Shown piece by piece: positions 25,929-36,847 of a DNA stretch of 46,467 nucleotides (the first letter of the stretch is position 1; each line of letters begins with the position of its first letter). The stretch lies in assembly GCA_030696315.1 (NCBI GenBank), contig JAUYSM010000066.1, positions 1 to 46,467 of the forward strand. Direction: 5' to 3'. The position numbers were made by a program, and so were the translations under genes. Under the pieces are notes generated by a model. It saw only the letters and a list, made by a program, of their open reading frames with translations, was not told where the DNA came from and did no database searches. This DNA comes from Pseudohongiella sp. (lineage in GTDB: Bacteria; Pseudomonadota; Gammaproteobacteria; Pseudomonadales; Pseudohongiellaceae).

Positions 25929-27662
25929 ATGCGTACCAGTCAATATCTTATTGCAACCCTCAGAGAAACCCCTGCCGATGCTGAAGTCATCAGCCACCAG
26001 TTGATGTTACGTGCCGGATTGATCCGTAAACTGGCAAGTGGCATGTACACCTGGTTACCGGCAGGGTTGCGGGTATTGCACAAAGTGACTGCAATTGTGC
26101 GCGAAGAAATGAACCGCTCTGGCGCCATGGAAATATCCATGCCCGTTGTACAGTCAGCCGAACTTTGGCAAGAGTCAGGCCGTTGGGACAAAATGGGTCC
26201 GGAATTACTCAGATTTGTAGACCGACATGACAGGCCTTTCTGCCTTGGGCCAACTCACGAAGAAGTTATCACGGATCTGATCCGCAACGAGTTCAACAGT
26301 TACAAACAACTGCCTGCCAATTTTTATCAGATACAGATGAAATTTCGGGATGAGCGTCGCCCCCGCTTTGGTGTAATGCGGGCGCGCGAATTTCTGATGA
26401 AAGACGCTTACTCCTTCCACATCAACCAGGCATCGCTGGAACAGACATATCAGTTGATGTACCAGACTTATAGCAACATCTTCACCCGGCTGGGACTGAA
26501 TTTTCGGGCTGTGTTGGCGGATACCGGTAACATCGGCGGCAGCACCTCGCATGAGTTCCATGTGCTGGCCGACTCAGGTGAGGATGACATTGTCTTCAAT
26601 TCGACCGGCAGCTATGCCGCGAATATCGAACTTGCCGATGGTGTCATCAAAGATCTGGATGATGGCAGCGCAGCCATGCTGGAATCGCGCGAAATTAACA
26701 CAGGCAATGCTCATTCCATCGAAGAATTATGTGCACTGCTGGATCTGCCTGCTACCCGCCTGATTAAAACGCTGATTGTCAAAGCAGAGGTCACGGATAC
26801 CAATCCCCATGGCCTGATGGCATTGGTGCTACGCGGCGACCAGGCTTTAAATGACATCAAAGCAGAAAAGATAGCCGGCATAGTCTGCCCAATAAGCTTT
26901 GCCAGCGATGCAGAAATCGAAACTGTGCTTGGCTGCAAACCCGGATGTCTTGGGCCAAACAAGTTGGATATCCCGGTTGTTGTTGATCGCAGCGCCGAAA
27001 ATATGCGTAATTTTGTCTGTGGCGCCAACAAAGCTGAAACACATCTGATGGACGCAAACTGGGGGCGGGACTGCCACTTCGATCAGGTTGCTGATATACG
27101 CAAAGTAAAAGAAGGTGATCTGAGCCCGGATGGTCAAGGTGAACTGCTGATCAAACGCGGCATCGAAGTGGGACATATTTTCCAGCTTGGGACAAAGTAC
27201 AGTGAAGCCATGAAAGCGGCCGTTCTTGATGAAAACGGCCGCTCCGTCCTGATGACAATGGGTTGTTACGGCATTGGTGTGAGTCGAATTGTTGCTGCAG
27301 CCATTGAGCAAAATCATGATACCAACGGCATCATCTGGCCTGAGGCGATTGCGCCTTTCCAAGTGGCGATTGTGCCGCTTAACGCTCACAAATCACCGCG
27401 CGTGACCGAAGTCAGTGAACATCTAATGGCGGAACTTGAGAAGGCCGGCATCGAAGTACTGCTCGATGATAGAGATAAAAAGACCAGCCCGGGCGTCAAA
27501 TTTGCCGACATGGAATTGATGGGAATCCCACATCGTATTGTGGTGTCTGATCGAGGGCTGGAAAACAATGAACTAGAGTATAAGTTCCGACGCGCAGAGC
27601 AGGCAGAAAACGTACCTGTTGATTCAATCATGGCTTTTTTGAGCGCCAGAATAGCGTCCTGA
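25929..27662 (+). CDS. proS: Prolyl-tRNA synthetase (bacterial type with editing insertion)
   Basis: A 577-residue class II synthetase starting [11 protein letters not shown], the family start. Motif 2 region [21 protein letters not shown], the [12 protein letters not shown] segment, an INS editing domain of YbaK type (about 225-385) that clears mischarged Ala-tRNA-Pro, motif 3 [10 protein letters not shown], and a C-terminal anticodon-binding domain (about 475-575). Start at ATG 25929; the frame is open further upstream but without conserved sequence. Confidence 0.96.
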   Translation: MRTSQYLIATLRETPADAEVISHQLMLRAGLIRKLASGMYTWLPAGLRVLHKVTAIVREEMNRSGAMEISMPVVQSAELWQESGRWDKMGPELLRFVDRHDRPFCLGPTHEEVITDLIRNEFNSYKQLPANFYQIQMKFRDERRPRFGVMRAREFLMKDAYSFHINQASLEQTYQLMYQTYSNIFTRLGLNFRAVLADTGNIGGSTSHEFHVLADSGEDDIVFNSTGSYAANIELADGVIKDLDDGSAAMLESREINTGNAHSIEELCALLDLPATRLIKTLIVKAEVTDTNPHGLMALVLRGDQALNDIKAEKIAGIVCPISFASDAEIETVLGCKPGCLGPNKLDIPVVVDRSAENMRNFVCGANKAETHLMDANWGRDCHFDQVADIRKVKEGDLSPDGQGELLIKRGIEVGHIFQLGTKYSEAMKAAVLDENGRSVLMTMGCYGIGVSRIVAAAIEQNHDTNGIIWPEAIAPFQVAIVPLNAHKSPRVTEVSEHLMAELEKAGIEVLLDDRDKKTSPGVKFADMELMGIPHRIVVSDRGLENNELEYKFRRAEQAENVPVDSIMAFLSARIAS

Positions 27663-27710
27663 ACCCAGGTATTGGGTCACACAGCCAGTGAAGTGTCACA
27701 TGGGGACATT

Positions 27711-29066
27711 ATGTCTATACGATCAGCACATGATCTTGTCAGTGCCATTGAAAACAGGCTGTGGCGTGAAAACGAAGGCAATCTTCCGCGTTGGCAGCAA
27801 ATGGGCTTTCGCGGCTTACAGATTGCCTTTGCTGTTCTAAGGGATATGGCGGAAGGCCAATTGAGTCTTCGCGCCATGAGTCTGGTGTATTACACCGTCA
27901 TCGCAATCGTACCTTTGCTCGCCCTGACGTTTGCTGTCATCAAAGGGCTGGGTGTGCACAATGCGATGGAGCCTGCATTGCTGGGATTGCTGCAGCCGTT
28001 TCTGGGTGAATACAGCATCCAGATCACAAGCAATATTGTCAGTTTTGTTGACAACGTTCGGGTAGATGTACTCAGCGCAGTCAGTCTTGGAGTATTGCTG
28101 TACAGCGTGCTGACCATGATGCAGCAGATAGAACTGACTTTTAATTACATCTGGAATATCAGCCAACCACGTTCCATGTCGAACAGGGTCAGTGAATATC
28201 TGTTTGCTGTGATCGTGAGCCCCTTGTTGATACTCATCTCGGTGGGCATTGCAACATCGGTAAACGCCGCTTTTTTTGTAAGCTTTCTTGCAGAACTCCG
28301 ATTTGGTGCCTGGATTCTGCAAGCCATCGCCATGTTGATGCCGGCGATCTTTATGTCACTGGCATTTGCATTGGCTTTCATCTTTATTCCCAACACAAAA
28401 GTCCGTTTCCAATCCGCTTTTTTGGGTGGTGTCGTCACCATGATTGCCTGGAAATCGATGGGGTGGATTTTCAAAAACTTTATAGCGGTTGACTCCACTA
28501 ACGCGATTATCTATGCAGCCTTTTTTGCCATCATTCTCATGATGCTGTTTTTGTACATGGGTTGGTTGATGCTGTTGATAGGGTCAAGCATATCCTATTA
28601 TCACCAGTACCCTTCTAAAACGCGTTCCGGTCGAAAACCACTGGAAATCAGTTTGCAAATGCAGGAAGAGGTCAGTCTGAGTGTTGCTTACCTGATCGTA
28701 AAGCGCTTTATTCGACGGGAAAACCCTTGGTCACTGGATGAATTACAAAGTTACACTCGCCTCAACACGCCTCTGCTTGAAAGCGCAATAAATGCGTTGA
28801 TGTCTACCGGTTTCATCAGCGCCATCGATGAACAGCCTCGTCGGTATCTGCCACATCACTCGGTTGAGGATATCCCGTTAAATGACCTGCGTGTTTTACT
28901 TCGACAGCGCAGCGGCAACGCACAAGAACTGAAGTTACTGACGTCTGAGCAGCGGCAAATCCGCCAGTTTATGGAAGATATCGATTCGCATTGGGCGGGC
29001 ACCTCAGGCGCAGTCAGTTTCCGCAAGCTACTTGAGCAAGAAAGTACAAACAATACTCAGAAATGA
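27711..29066 (+). CDS. YihY/BrkB-family membrane protein with C-terminal winged-helix-like extension
   Basis: A 451-residue protein: six membrane helices of the Virul_fac_BrkB (YihY) family between about residues 45 and 300 (LRAMSLVYYTVIAIVPLLAL, FIPNTKVRFQSAFLGG), then a soluble C-terminal region (about 320-445) that reads like a winged helix (LDELQSYTRLNTPLLESAINALMSTGFI). The family has been confused with RNase BN; no nuclease motif is present. The ATG at 27711 follows GGGGA; an upstream TTG is unlikely. It lies 48 bases after proS. Confidence 0.86.
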   Translation: MSIRSAHDLVSAIENRLWRENEGNLPRWQQMGFRGLQIAFAVLRDMAEGQLSLRAMSLVYYTVIAIVPLLALTFAVIKGLGVHNAMEPALLGLLQPFLGEYSIQITSNIVSFVDNVRVDVLSAVSLGVLLYSVLTMMQQIELTFNYIWNISQPRSMSNRVSEYLFAVIVSPLLILISVGIATSVNAAFFVSFLAELRFGAWILQAIAMLMPAIFMSLAFALAFIFIPNTKVRFQSAFLGGVVTMIAWKSMGWIFKNFIAVDSTNAIIYAAFFAIILMMLFLYMGWLMLLIGSSISYYHQYPSKTRSGRKPLEISLQMQEEVSLSVAYLIVKRFIRRENPWSLDELQSYTRLNTPLLESAINALMSTGFISAIDEQPRRYLPHHSVEDIPLNDLRVLLRQRSGNAQELKLLTSEQRQIRQFMEDIDSHWAGTSGAVSFRKLLEQESTNNTQK

Positions 29067-29079
29067 CCACCAGGTTTGA

Positions 29080-29709
<630 letters not shown>

Positions 29710-29766
29710 CTTGCCGTGCCAGCATTAAAACGCATTTAAACCAGCTGAAAAAAAGGGATAAAGAAC

Positions 29767-30165
29767 ATGACACAAACCTGGGCACCGATACCTGCCTCCG
29801 TCCAGCGTGCCAGACTAGCATCGCTCATCTGCTACTTTGGACTCTTTGGCCTTTTTACCGGTAAAGCGATTGTTAATCTGCTGAGCGGCGTGCCGGCAAC
29901 GGTTGTGGTTTTTTTGTGGCTGGTTGCTGTTATGCCATTAAGTATATTTTTGCCTGGCCTGCGCCGAAACAATAGTCTGCGAACCTACGCATGGTTATGT
30001 TTTTTGATTTTGATGTATTTTTTGCACGCTGTGACCATAGCCTTTACTACAGGAACACTCTTTTACGGCATGGTCTACAGCGTATTGTGCGTTGCGTTGT
30101 TCTGCGCATTGGTTGTCTACATCAGGCTGGCAAAAAAATATTTGGGAATGTCGCTACTGAGGTGA
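29767..30165 (+). CDS. DUF2069 membrane protein
   Basis: A 132-residue protein with four predicted membrane helices (about 18-37, 42-62, 72-92, 98-120) and short loops. Matches the DUF2069 family by position and layout (LFTGKAIVNLLSG, LPGLRRNN, YFLHAVTIAF). A Shine-Dalgarno AGGGA lies upstream. It converges on hda. No function is known. Confidence 0.85.
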   Translation: MTQTWAPIPASVQRARLASLICYFGLFGLFTGKAIVNLLSGVPATVVVFLWLVAVMPLSIFLPGLRRNNSLRTYAWLCFLILMYFLHAVTIAFTTGTLFYGMVYSVLCVALFCALVVYIRLAKKYLGMSLLR

Positions 30166-30174
30166 GAGTTATGG

Positions 30175-30942
30175 CTACCAGCCCATTACAGATTTAAGCA
30201 GCGGAATGGTGACCTTGCGCTGCGTTGAAAGTGAATGTTTATCGAGCAAAGCAAGCACCGCCAATAACTGAGTCATGCTGCGCTCACTGCGTGCCACCAG
30301 AAACCTTGCGACTTCATCAGACAACTCAAAACCACGGCAATCTGCTCGCAGTTTCAGCGCCACTGCTTTTTCTTCATCATTTAGCATTTGCAGGTGAAAT
30401 GGCACCGCAGACTGCATTCTTGAGGTTAAATCCGGCAACTTGAATTGAAGCTGCTGCGGCGTTGAATGTGCGCCTATCAAAAGCGGTGTTTGCGATTCTG
30501 CCATTCTGTTGTAGAGATTAAACAGAGCCATCTCCCATTCGGGCTGACCAGCCAGCTCGTCGATCGCATCAAGGCACACCAGAGCCATCGACTCAAGCCC
30601 CAGTAAAACGTCCGGGTGCAGTGCCGTGTGTCGTGAAAAATCCAGATAAAAAGCCCTGACGCCCATTAATTCTGCTTCATGGCAAATCGCCTGCAACAGG
30701 TGGGAGCAACCAACGCCGCGCACACCCCATAACCAGAAAAATTCCTCAAGCAAGGTGCCGCTGCGTGTTTTTGCCCGCGACTGGAATACCCAGCGCTGCA
30801 ATGCATTTTCCAACACGTGCACAATTTGATTATTGGGTGCACCTTCACTACCACAAAAAAAATTCTTAAATGTAGCGTCGTCATCCAGGCTAAGCCTGAA
30901 GGTCAATTGCTGAGGAAATGTTTGTGGTTGCGGATCAATCAT
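30175..30942 (-). CDS. hda: DnaA regulatory inactivator Hda with altered P-loop
   Basis: A 255-residue AAA+ protein related to DnaA domain III. Hda binds the sliding clamp and stimulates ATP hydrolysis by DnaA, resetting initiation. A clamp-binding-like motif QQLTFRL lies at 11-17 and the Walker B-like VCLDAIDEL near 133. The Walker A region reads GVRGVGCSH (73-81): the basic residue before Ser (Arg in E. coli, Lys in classical P-loops) is Cys79. There is also an insertion of about 12 residues (53-65) before it. Overlaps the end of the DUF2066 gene by 4 bases. Confidence 0.88.
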   Translation of the reverse strand: MIDPQPQTFPQQLTFRLSLDDDATFKNFFCGSEGAPNNQIVHVLENALQRWVFQSRAKTRSGTLLEEFFWLWGVRGVGCSHLLQAICHEAELMGVRAFYLDFSRHTALHPDVLLGLESMALVCLDAIDELAGQPEWEMALFNLYNRMAESQTPLLIGAHSTPQQLQFKLPDLTSRMQSAVPFHLQMLNDEEKAVALKLRADCRGFELSDEVARFLVARSERSMTQLLAVLALLDKHSLSTQRKVTIPLLKSVMGW

Positions 30943-32075
30943 TGACGCGTCCAGCGGTAATGCAATACCTCACCCACTGGCTGGCCTGGGACAAAATCAA
31001 CCGGCTGCAGATCACGACCCAGACTGATGAACTCAGTCAGTATCTGACGTGTACCCAGCAGCTGCAGATCTAACTCCAGACTATCTGTTCGCAAGGCATT
31101 TAATTTGATTTCGCGGACAACAGACAAACTCTCAAGGTATTGCACCAATCGCGAGTGGCTTTGCAAATCGTTTATACCATCAACACGCAGCACTACTTGG
31201 TCTTCCCGCTCAAACTCGCTTGCGACCAGACCAAAATAACTCGCCAGGGTCACGGCAGCGCGGTCTAGAGGAGCTTCCATATAGCTTGTGACATCACTGT
31301 TTATGTGGTCAAAAACCTGAACATCATTGCGGAAAATCAACTGCCAGAAGCCTACCAGATCACCGGCAGGTGTCACCAGGATTCGCCCGGCAAGCACACT
31401 GTCTGCCGCATAACGATCGGCCGCCTTGCGCAAGGCTTCTGCATCGAGCGCCCAAGCCCTGTCGACATTCACTAATAACCGGTCTTCCAGATCAAGTAAC
31501 GGGATTAAAACCGGTACGGCACGCTGATCAGAAAACGTTCTTACCTGGTCCAATAACTGGTGCTCTGCACTTGAACCCAACATCGTGCGACGCCCATCAA
31601 TATCTTGCACGGTAATCCAAACCAACACGCTGGCACGATTGACATCCCAGACAGGAATATTGGCTCCCTCCAATAAAGTATCTATCAGCGCCTGATCAAA
31701 TCTGACGTCCAACTGTCCAGCTTGCTGAGACGATCCACCACCCGATCTGAAGCTGACCTGAGCGACATATCGATCGGCGCCATTTAAGGCTGACACAATC
31801 TGCGGATGCTCCAACCACCGTCTCTCACCGGTCACTTTGGTAATGACTTGCGCAAAAGCCTCACGATAGGCCCGCCGCCGTTCCTGCTCAGATTGATTGG
31901 CAACGGCAATTTCCTCTTGATAAAGCCCTTGCACGGGCAAAGCCTGAACCGGAAGACTAACTAAGCCAACTAGCATGATGCTTAAAAACGCAGGGTAAAG
32001 CCCGGCGCCCGTCAATAAACGGCAGAGCACGTTAAAAAAAATAATTTGATTGAGGTTTTTCATGGGCTCAATCAT
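30939..32075 (-). CDS. DUF2066 secreted protein
   Basis: A 378-residue protein with an N-terminal signal/membrane segment (about 22-45, ending VQALPVQG) and the DUF2066 domain (about 50-330; [24 protein letters not shown]). It is the regular partner of hda, with a 4-base overlap. ATG 32075 is kept because AGGG lies 9 bases upstream; an ATG at 32063 is possible. The function of the family is unknown; it is probably periplasmic. Confidence 0.85.
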   Translation of the reverse strand: MIEPMKNLNQIIFFNVLCRLLTGAGLYPAFLSIMLVGLVSLPVQALPVQGLYQEEIAVANQSEQERRRAYREAFAQVITKVTGERRWLEHPQIVSALNGADRYVAQVSFRSGGGSSQQAGQLDVRFDQALIDTLLEGANIPVWDVNRASVLVWITVQDIDGRRTMLGSSAEHQLLDQVRTFSDQRAVPVLIPLLDLEDRLLVNVDRAWALDAEALRKAADRYAADSVLAGRILVTPAGDLVGFWQLIFRNDVQVFDHINSDVTSYMEAPLDRAAVTLASYFGLVASEFEREDQVVLRVDGINDLQSHSRLVQYLESLSVVREIKLNALRTDSLELDLQLLGTRQILTEFISLGRDLQPVDFVPGQPVGEVLHYRWTRQ

Positions 32076-32125
32076 AACCGATCACCCTATTGTTTTACAT
32101 TATTGCCTGACGAAGAGGTCTGCAG

Positions 32126-32135
32126 CTGTTAAAAT
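32126..32135 (+). promoter_or_regulatory. Extended -10 element before purM
   Basis: TGT followed by TAAAAT at 32130-32135 is an extended -10 (TGnTANNNT) about 29 bases before the first likely purM ATG. No -35 at good distance. Confidence 0.35.
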
Positions 32136-32163
32136 GCCGTTCTCAACTTACTCAGCAGACCAG

Positions 32164-33258
32164 ATGATCACGTCCATGACCAGTAACGCTCACTCTTCAG
32201 ACGATACCCAACTGCAAACTACCGGCCTCAGTTACAAAGATGCCGGTGTGGATATTGATGCCGGCGATGCGCTGGTAGAAAAAATCAAATCGGTTACCCA
32301 GTCGACTCGACGCAAAGAAGTTTTGTCCGGCCTTGGCGGATTTGGTGCGCTGTGTGAGATTCCGGAAGGATATAAAAAACCCGTTCTGGTATCGGCCACC
32401 GATGGTGTTGGCACCAAACTCAAATTGGCTATCGACATGGGCAAACATGACACGATAGGTATTGATCTGGTTGCCATGTGTGTTAACGACCTCATTGTAT
32501 GTGGCGCTGAACCCCTGTTTTTTCTCGATTATTACGCAACAGGCGGGCTGAATGTTGATGTTGCCACCGAGGTGGTAAGCGGCATCGGAGAAGGATGTCG
32601 TCAAGCAGGCTGCTCGTTGATTGGTGGTGAAACTGCCGAAATGCCGGGCATGTACCAGAAAGGCGATTATGACCTGGCAGGATTCGCCGTGGGTGTTGTC
32701 GAAAAAGATAGAATCATCGAAAACGATCTGGTCAAACCGGGCGATGTGCTGATTGGCCTGGCCTCATCGGGTCCTCACTCAAACGGGTACTCACTGATCA
32801 GGAAAGTTATCGAAGTCAGCGGGGCGGAATTACACGACGCGTTCGGAAACAGCACTCTGGGGGCAACGTTGTTAAGCCCCACTGAAATATATGTCAAAGC
32901 CATGCACGCATTAATGGCTGAGGTGCCGGTTCATGGCATGGCGCACATCACAGGTGGCGGCATTGTCGAAAACTTGCCTCGCGTGATGCCTGATTTTACA
33001 CAGGCCATTATCGACTCCGATGCCTGGGTCAGACCGGCTATATTTGACTGGCTGCAACTCAAAGGCAATATTGCGCCTAAAGAAATGCTGCGCACGTTTA
33101 ACAGTGGAATTGGCATGATTGTCTGCATCGCCCCTGAAAATGCCGCACGCGCCTTGGAAATTCTGCAACCCATGACCCGTGGTGCCTTGGTTATTGGCAG
33201 CGTCGAATCCAGCGCAGAGCAAGCACCTAAAGTGATTGTCAAAGGCAAACTGGCATGA
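32164..33258 (+). CDS. purM: Phosphoribosylformylglycinamidine cyclo-ligase PurM (AIR synthase)
   Basis: A 364-residue enzyme of purine synthesis making aminoimidazole ribotide from FGAM with ATP. Visible motifs: [21 protein letters not shown] at the start of the conserved region, [39 protein letters not shown] and the [10 protein letters not shown] turn. The exact start is uncertain: ATG 32164 or ATG 32176; neither has a clear Shine-Dalgarno. Either leaves an extra 15-20 residues before the conserved core. The stop overlaps the purN ATG (ATGA). Confidence 0.95.
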   Translation: MITSMTSNAHSSDDTQLQTTGLSYKDAGVDIDAGDALVEKIKSVTQSTRRKEVLSGLGGFGALCEIPEGYKKPVLVSATDGVGTKLKLAIDMGKHDTIGIDLVAMCVNDLIVCGAEPLFFLDYYATGGLNVDVATEVVSGIGEGCRQAGCSLIGGETAEMPGMYQKGDYDLAGFAVGVVEKDRIIENDLVKPGDVLIGLASSGPHSNGYSLIRKVIEVSGAELHDAFGNSTLGATLLSPTEIYVKAMHALMAEVPVHGMAHITGGGIVENLPRVMPDFTQAIIDSDAWVRPAIFDWLQLKGNIAPKEMLRTFNSGIGMIVCIAPENAARALEILQPMTRGALVIGSVESSAEQAPKVIVKGKLA

Positions 33259-33944
33259 AGTCAGGCGCAATTGCACAACCCTCTTGCAGGGTTGTGGTGC
33301 TGATTTCAGGCAACGGCAGCAATTTACAGGCTCTGATCGACTACCCCCAAAAACAGTATGTGATCAGCCAGGTCATCAGCAACCGTGCTGATGCCTTTGG
33401 TCTGCAACGGGCGCAACGCGCAGGCATCGGCACAGCGGTGCTCGATCACAAGCAGTTTTCGTCGCGAGAAGGCTTTGATGGGGAATTGATCAGACTGATT
33501 GACTCACACCAGCCAGACCTTGTTGTTCTTGCCGGGTTTATGCGCATCCTCAGTTCAGGTTTTGTTCAGCATTTCGCAGGCAGACTACTCAATATTCATC
33601 CGTCCCTGCTGCCTGCTTATAAAGGCACAAACACGCATCAACGGGTGCTTGATGCGGGGGATCGTTTCCACGGTGTAAGTGTGCATTTTGTCACGGAAGA
33701 GCTGGATGGAGGACCGGTGGTTGCGCAGGCAATAATTCCAGTTAACGAGGGCGATACCAAAGAGACGCTTGCTCAGCGGGTTGCTACTCAGGAGCACAGA
33801 CTATACCCTGAGGTAGTCTCATGGTTTGCAGCCGGCCGACTCAAGATACATAACGACGGTAGCGCACGTCTCGACCAACATGTTCTGCCACCACAAGGTA
33901 TGCAATTCAACACTGAACAAACGCAAGTAAAAACAGTTGAGTAA
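33255..33944 (+). CDS. purN: Phosphoribosylglycinamide formyltransferase PurN
   Basis: A 229-residue GAR transformylase using 10-formyl-THF. Motifs: [14 protein letters not shown] near residue 15-28, catalytic Asn and His in [14 protein letters not shown], and the Asp in [12 protein letters not shown]. Starts on the ATGA overlap with purM, so the two enzymes are coupled. The C-terminus is a little longer than in E. coli PurN (212 aa). Confidence 0.95.
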   Translation: MKSGAIAQPSCRVVVLISGNGSNLQALIDYPQKQYVISQVISNRADAFGLQRAQRAGIGTAVLDHKQFSSREGFDGELIRLIDSHQPDLVVLAGFMRILSSGFVQHFAGRLLNIHPSLLPAYKGTNTHQRVLDAGDRFHGVSVHFVTEELDGGPVVAQAIIPVNEGDTKETLAQRVATQEHRLYPEVVSWFAAGRLKIHNDGSARLDQHVLPPQGMQFNTEQTQVKTVE

Positions 33945-33991
33945 AACGAAGATCCGTTAAACACACCAACATCCAATCGGGATTCACTGAC

Positions 33992-34762
33992 ATGCGCTCA
34001 CACACAAACACAGTGCAAATGAAGTATCAGCAAATCCGCAATGGCTGGGCCACTCTACTGGCTAACCTTTTGTTTTTCACAGCAATACCGCTGGCTGCGG
34101 CTCAGCCGATAGCACCTGTCCCCTACGAAGCCCGTTATGAAGCACGGGCTATGGGCATGAAAACCTCTGCCTATCGCACGCTTACCTTGAACAATGATGT
34201 GTATCAACTCAATCATGGTTTGGCTGTTTCGGTGCTGGGGGCTAATTTGATCACCGTAAATGAGCGCACCGAGTTTCGTTGGCAGGAACAACACGCCGTG
34301 CCGTTACAGTATCACTATAAACAAAGCGGTGTGCGCAGACGCGATGAGCGTGTAGCGTTTGATTGGCCACAAAATTCAGCCGCGATGAACCGTGACGGGC
34401 GAGAGCAGACACAAACACTTGAAGCTGGATATCAGGATAATCTCAGTTTTTCAGCACAAATGAGTGCGGATTTACTGAACAAGCCTGAATTACGCGCGCC
34501 TGAAACCGTACTTTCATACCAGATTCTGGACGCACGTCGTCTGGAGACTCAGGATTACAAAGTAATCGGAGCAGAACGCATCAGCACCCCGGCAGGAGAG
34601 CTGGATACCGTCAAGTTGGAAAGGATTCGAGATAGCGACAGTGGCAGATCAACCGTTATCTGGTTGTCAGCACAGCATCAGTACATACTTGCAAAGCTGT
34701 TGCAGATAGAAAGCGGTGGTTCTGAGATGGCATTGACACTTGAAAGTGTAACCTGGCCCTGA
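33992..34762 (+). CDS. DUF3108 periplasmic protein
   Basis: A 256-residue protein with a signal peptide (hydrophobic segment about 25-38, ending PLAAAQ) and the DUF3108 beta-rich domain (about 45-250; YEARYEARAMGMK, STPAGELDTVKLERI). The family is usually encoded next to purN, as here (48-base gap). ATG 33992 has GGGA upstream; an ATG nine codons later would also give a good signal peptide. It converges on fleQ. Confidence 0.86.
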   Translation: MRSHTNTVQMKYQQIRNGWATLLANLLFFTAIPLAAAQPIAPVPYEARYEARAMGMKTSAYRTLTLNNDVYQLNHGLAVSVLGANLITVNERTEFRWQEQHAVPLQYHYKQSGVRRRDERVAFDWPQNSAAMNRDGREQTQTLEAGYQDNLSFSAQMSADLLNKPELRAPETVLSYQILDARRLETQDYKVIGAERISTPAGELDTVKLERIRDSDSGRSTVIWLSAQHQYILAKLLQIESGGSEMALTLESVTWP

Positions 34763-34788
34763 TTACCGGCTTTGGTCGCCGGATCCGA

Positions 34789-36297
34789 TTAGCGCGTCAT
34801 GTCATATTTGCGCATTTTTTCTACTAGCGTCGTGCGGCGGATATTCAGGCGATCAGCAGCACGTGCCACAACCCCACCGCAATCATCAAGTGCCTGTTCA
34901 ATCAAATTCCTTTCCAGATTGGCAAGATATTCCTTAAGGTCCAAGCCATTCAGCGGCAGAAGATGCGGGTCTTGAGCAAGGCGTTCGCCCACCACACGGC
35001 TTATCTCGACTGTAACGGTGTCATCAGCATCCTCATCTGACTTATCCGGGCACTGATCAAACGACACCAGTGAAACAGGCTTTTCGGAAAGTGAATCCGG
35101 CAACGTTATTGGCGGCAGCTCATCGTCCGGTAACTGGAACTGACGAGGCAAATCCTGAACACCCACAACTGCGTGGGGGTGCATGATGGCCATACGTTCT
35201 ACCAGATTGGCCAATTCGCGTACGTTTCCCGGCCAACTGTACAGACTCAGCGCCCGGATCGCGGCAGAGTTGAATCGCACGGAGCCTCGTTTACTGTATT
35301 CAAGCCGAGTGATCAGCTCATTTAGCAGGTTGGGAATATCCGAGGCGCGATCACGCAAAGATGGCATCTCAATCGGAAACACATTCAATCGATAGTACAA
35401 GTCCTGCCGGAAAGTACCCGTCGCTATCATGTCTTCAAGGTGACGATGGGTGGCGGCAAGAATTCGCACGTCGGTGTGCATCGTCTTAGTACCACCTACG
35501 CGTTCAAAACATTGTTCCTGCAAAACACGCAGGAGTTTTACCTGCATGTTAGGTGGCATATCCCCTATTTCATCCAGGAAAAGCGTACCGCCCTGCGCCA
35601 GCTCAAATCGCCCTATCCGGGTTGAAATCGCGCCCGTAAACGCACCTTTTTCATGACCGAATAATTCGCTTTCAAGCAAGTCGGGAGGTATGGCACCACA
35701 GTTGATGGGCACAAACGGCTTAGTGGCTCGACGAGAGTTTGCGTGCAGATTACGCGCAACAACTTCTTTACCCGTTCCTGATTCACCCGTAATCAACACG
35801 GTGACTTCGGTATCCGCCACCTGCGACATTAACTGACGGATACGCTGCACAGCCGGACTTGCGCCGACCAGGCTCCGAAACATATTGTAATCGCGCACAT
35901 TGCCAGATTCGCTCAACCGCGCGTAGTGTGCGCCGTGAACTTGTGCTTTGTGCAGAGCATCCAGCATTGGCTGGTAACTCAATGGTAACGGTAAGGTGGC
36001 TACAACACGATTTTTGATGGATTCGGCAAGTTCAGGCAGATTTTGCCCGCCCAACAAAACAATGGGCAGACCTGGATCCCAGGCGACCAGATCTTGCAGC
36101 AGATTTGCCATCAAGGAATCTTTGTAATGTCCGACGAGTACCATACGGAGTTTTTCCGGCGATACCCCCTGACTCGATGCGTCATCGCGCCAGTTCGAGC
36201 GTGCCAATATGATTGGCCGCTCCCCAAGAAATTCGAGCACGATACCAAGATCGTGGCTGAGCTTCTTGCTGTCTTCTATCAATAAAATATCAGCCAT
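34789..36297 (-). CDS. fleQ: Sigma-54-dependent flagellar master regulator FleQ
   Basis: A 502-residue enhancer-binding protein: FleQ receiver-like N-terminal domain (1-120), AAA+ domain with Walker A GESGTGKE (171-178), the sigma-54-contact loop GAFTGA (218-223), Walker B LFLDEI (239-244), and a C-terminal Fis-type helix-turn-helix (about 476-500). The c-di-GMP-contact residues described for P. aeruginosa FleQ appear conserved: MFRS (139-142) and an ELITR (ExxxR) motif. ATG 36297 is chosen (GGAA upstream); ATG 36324 is possible. It should activate the sigma-54 fliD promoter in this window. Confidence 0.94.
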   Translation of the reverse strand: MADILLIEDSKKLSHDLGIVLEFLGERPIILARSNWRDDASSQGVSPEKLRMVLVGHYKDSLMANLLQDLVAWDPGLPIVLLGGQNLPELAESIKNRVVATLPLPLSYQPMLDALHKAQVHGAHYARLSESGNVRDYNMFRSLVGASPAVQRIRQLMSQVADTEVTVLITGESGTGKEVVARNLHANSRRATKPFVPINCGAIPPDLLESELFGHEKGAFTGAISTRIGRFELAQGGTLFLDEIGDMPPNMQVKLLRVLQEQCFERVGGTKTMHTDVRILAATHRHLEDMIATGTFRQDLYYRLNVFPIEMPSLRDRASDIPNLLNELITRLEYSKRGSVRFNSAAIRALSLYSWPGNVRELANLVERMAIMHPHAVVGVQDLPRQFQLPDDELPPITLPDSLSEKPVSLVSFDQCPDKSDEDADDTVTVEISRVVGERLAQDPHLLPLNGLDLKEYLANLERNLIEQALDDCGGVVARAADRLNIRRTTLVEKMRKYDMTR

Positions 36298-36426
36298 GCC
36301 CAGTTCCGGTGCAAAAAAGCGCATTTTATGCGAGTCTTTCGATGCACGCGTGCCTTGTTGTCAGTCTATTTTGATCCTTATAAGACCATTACCGGGCGTC
36401 TACTTTCAATACCTGTAACCATCATT

Positions 36427-36816
36427 TTATGCAGCAGGAGCGATTGCGTCCCATGCAGATTTTACGGTTCGCATGAGATTACTGACTTCATCGATCATTA
36501 CCGGGTCATTCTTGATGTTCGCTTCAAGTAAACGTCGCTGCATATAATCGTACAAAGCGTCCAGATTGTCGACCAAATCGCGGGAATGTTTGGGATCAAG
36601 ACTGCTCTGCAGACCAGCAATAATCATTGTCGCCTTACCAAGTAGCAGACCTTTCAACGGAATATCACCGTTTTGCATGGCGGCTTTGGCCTGAATCAAG
36701 CGTTCAATGGCACCGTTCATCAACATTTGAATCAGTTGATGCGGATTTGCCTGCTCTAGCGCACTTTCAGTGTTTATGCGCTTGTACTGCGCGGCAGCGC
36801 TGTTTGTCGAATACAT
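36427..36816 (-). CDS. fliS: Flagellin export chaperone FliS
   Basis: A 129-residue helical chaperone that binds flagellin C-termini and prevents premature polymerisation. Typical opening YSTNSAAAQYKRI and NPHQLIQMLMNGAIERL, then LDPKHSRDLVDNLDALYDYMQRRL. It starts 31 bases after fliD on the same strand, so it shares the fliD promoters. fliT is not next to it; a FliT-like gene lies between the flagellins instead. Confidence 0.95.
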   Translation of the reverse strand: MYSTNSAAAQYKRINTESALEQANPHQLIQMLMNGAIERLIQAKAAMQNGDIPLKGLLLGKATMIIAGLQSSLDPKHSRDLVDNLDALYDYMQRRLLEANIKNDPVMIDEVSNLMRTVKSAWDAIAPAA

Positions 36817-36847
36817 CTGCTTACGTCTCCATTGCCAGATTACAGGC

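Noticed and set aside
34763-34788. Hairpin CCGGC-TTTGGTC-GCCGG between DUF3108 and fleQ as a terminator
   Set aside because: Only five base pairs and no T-run on either strand.
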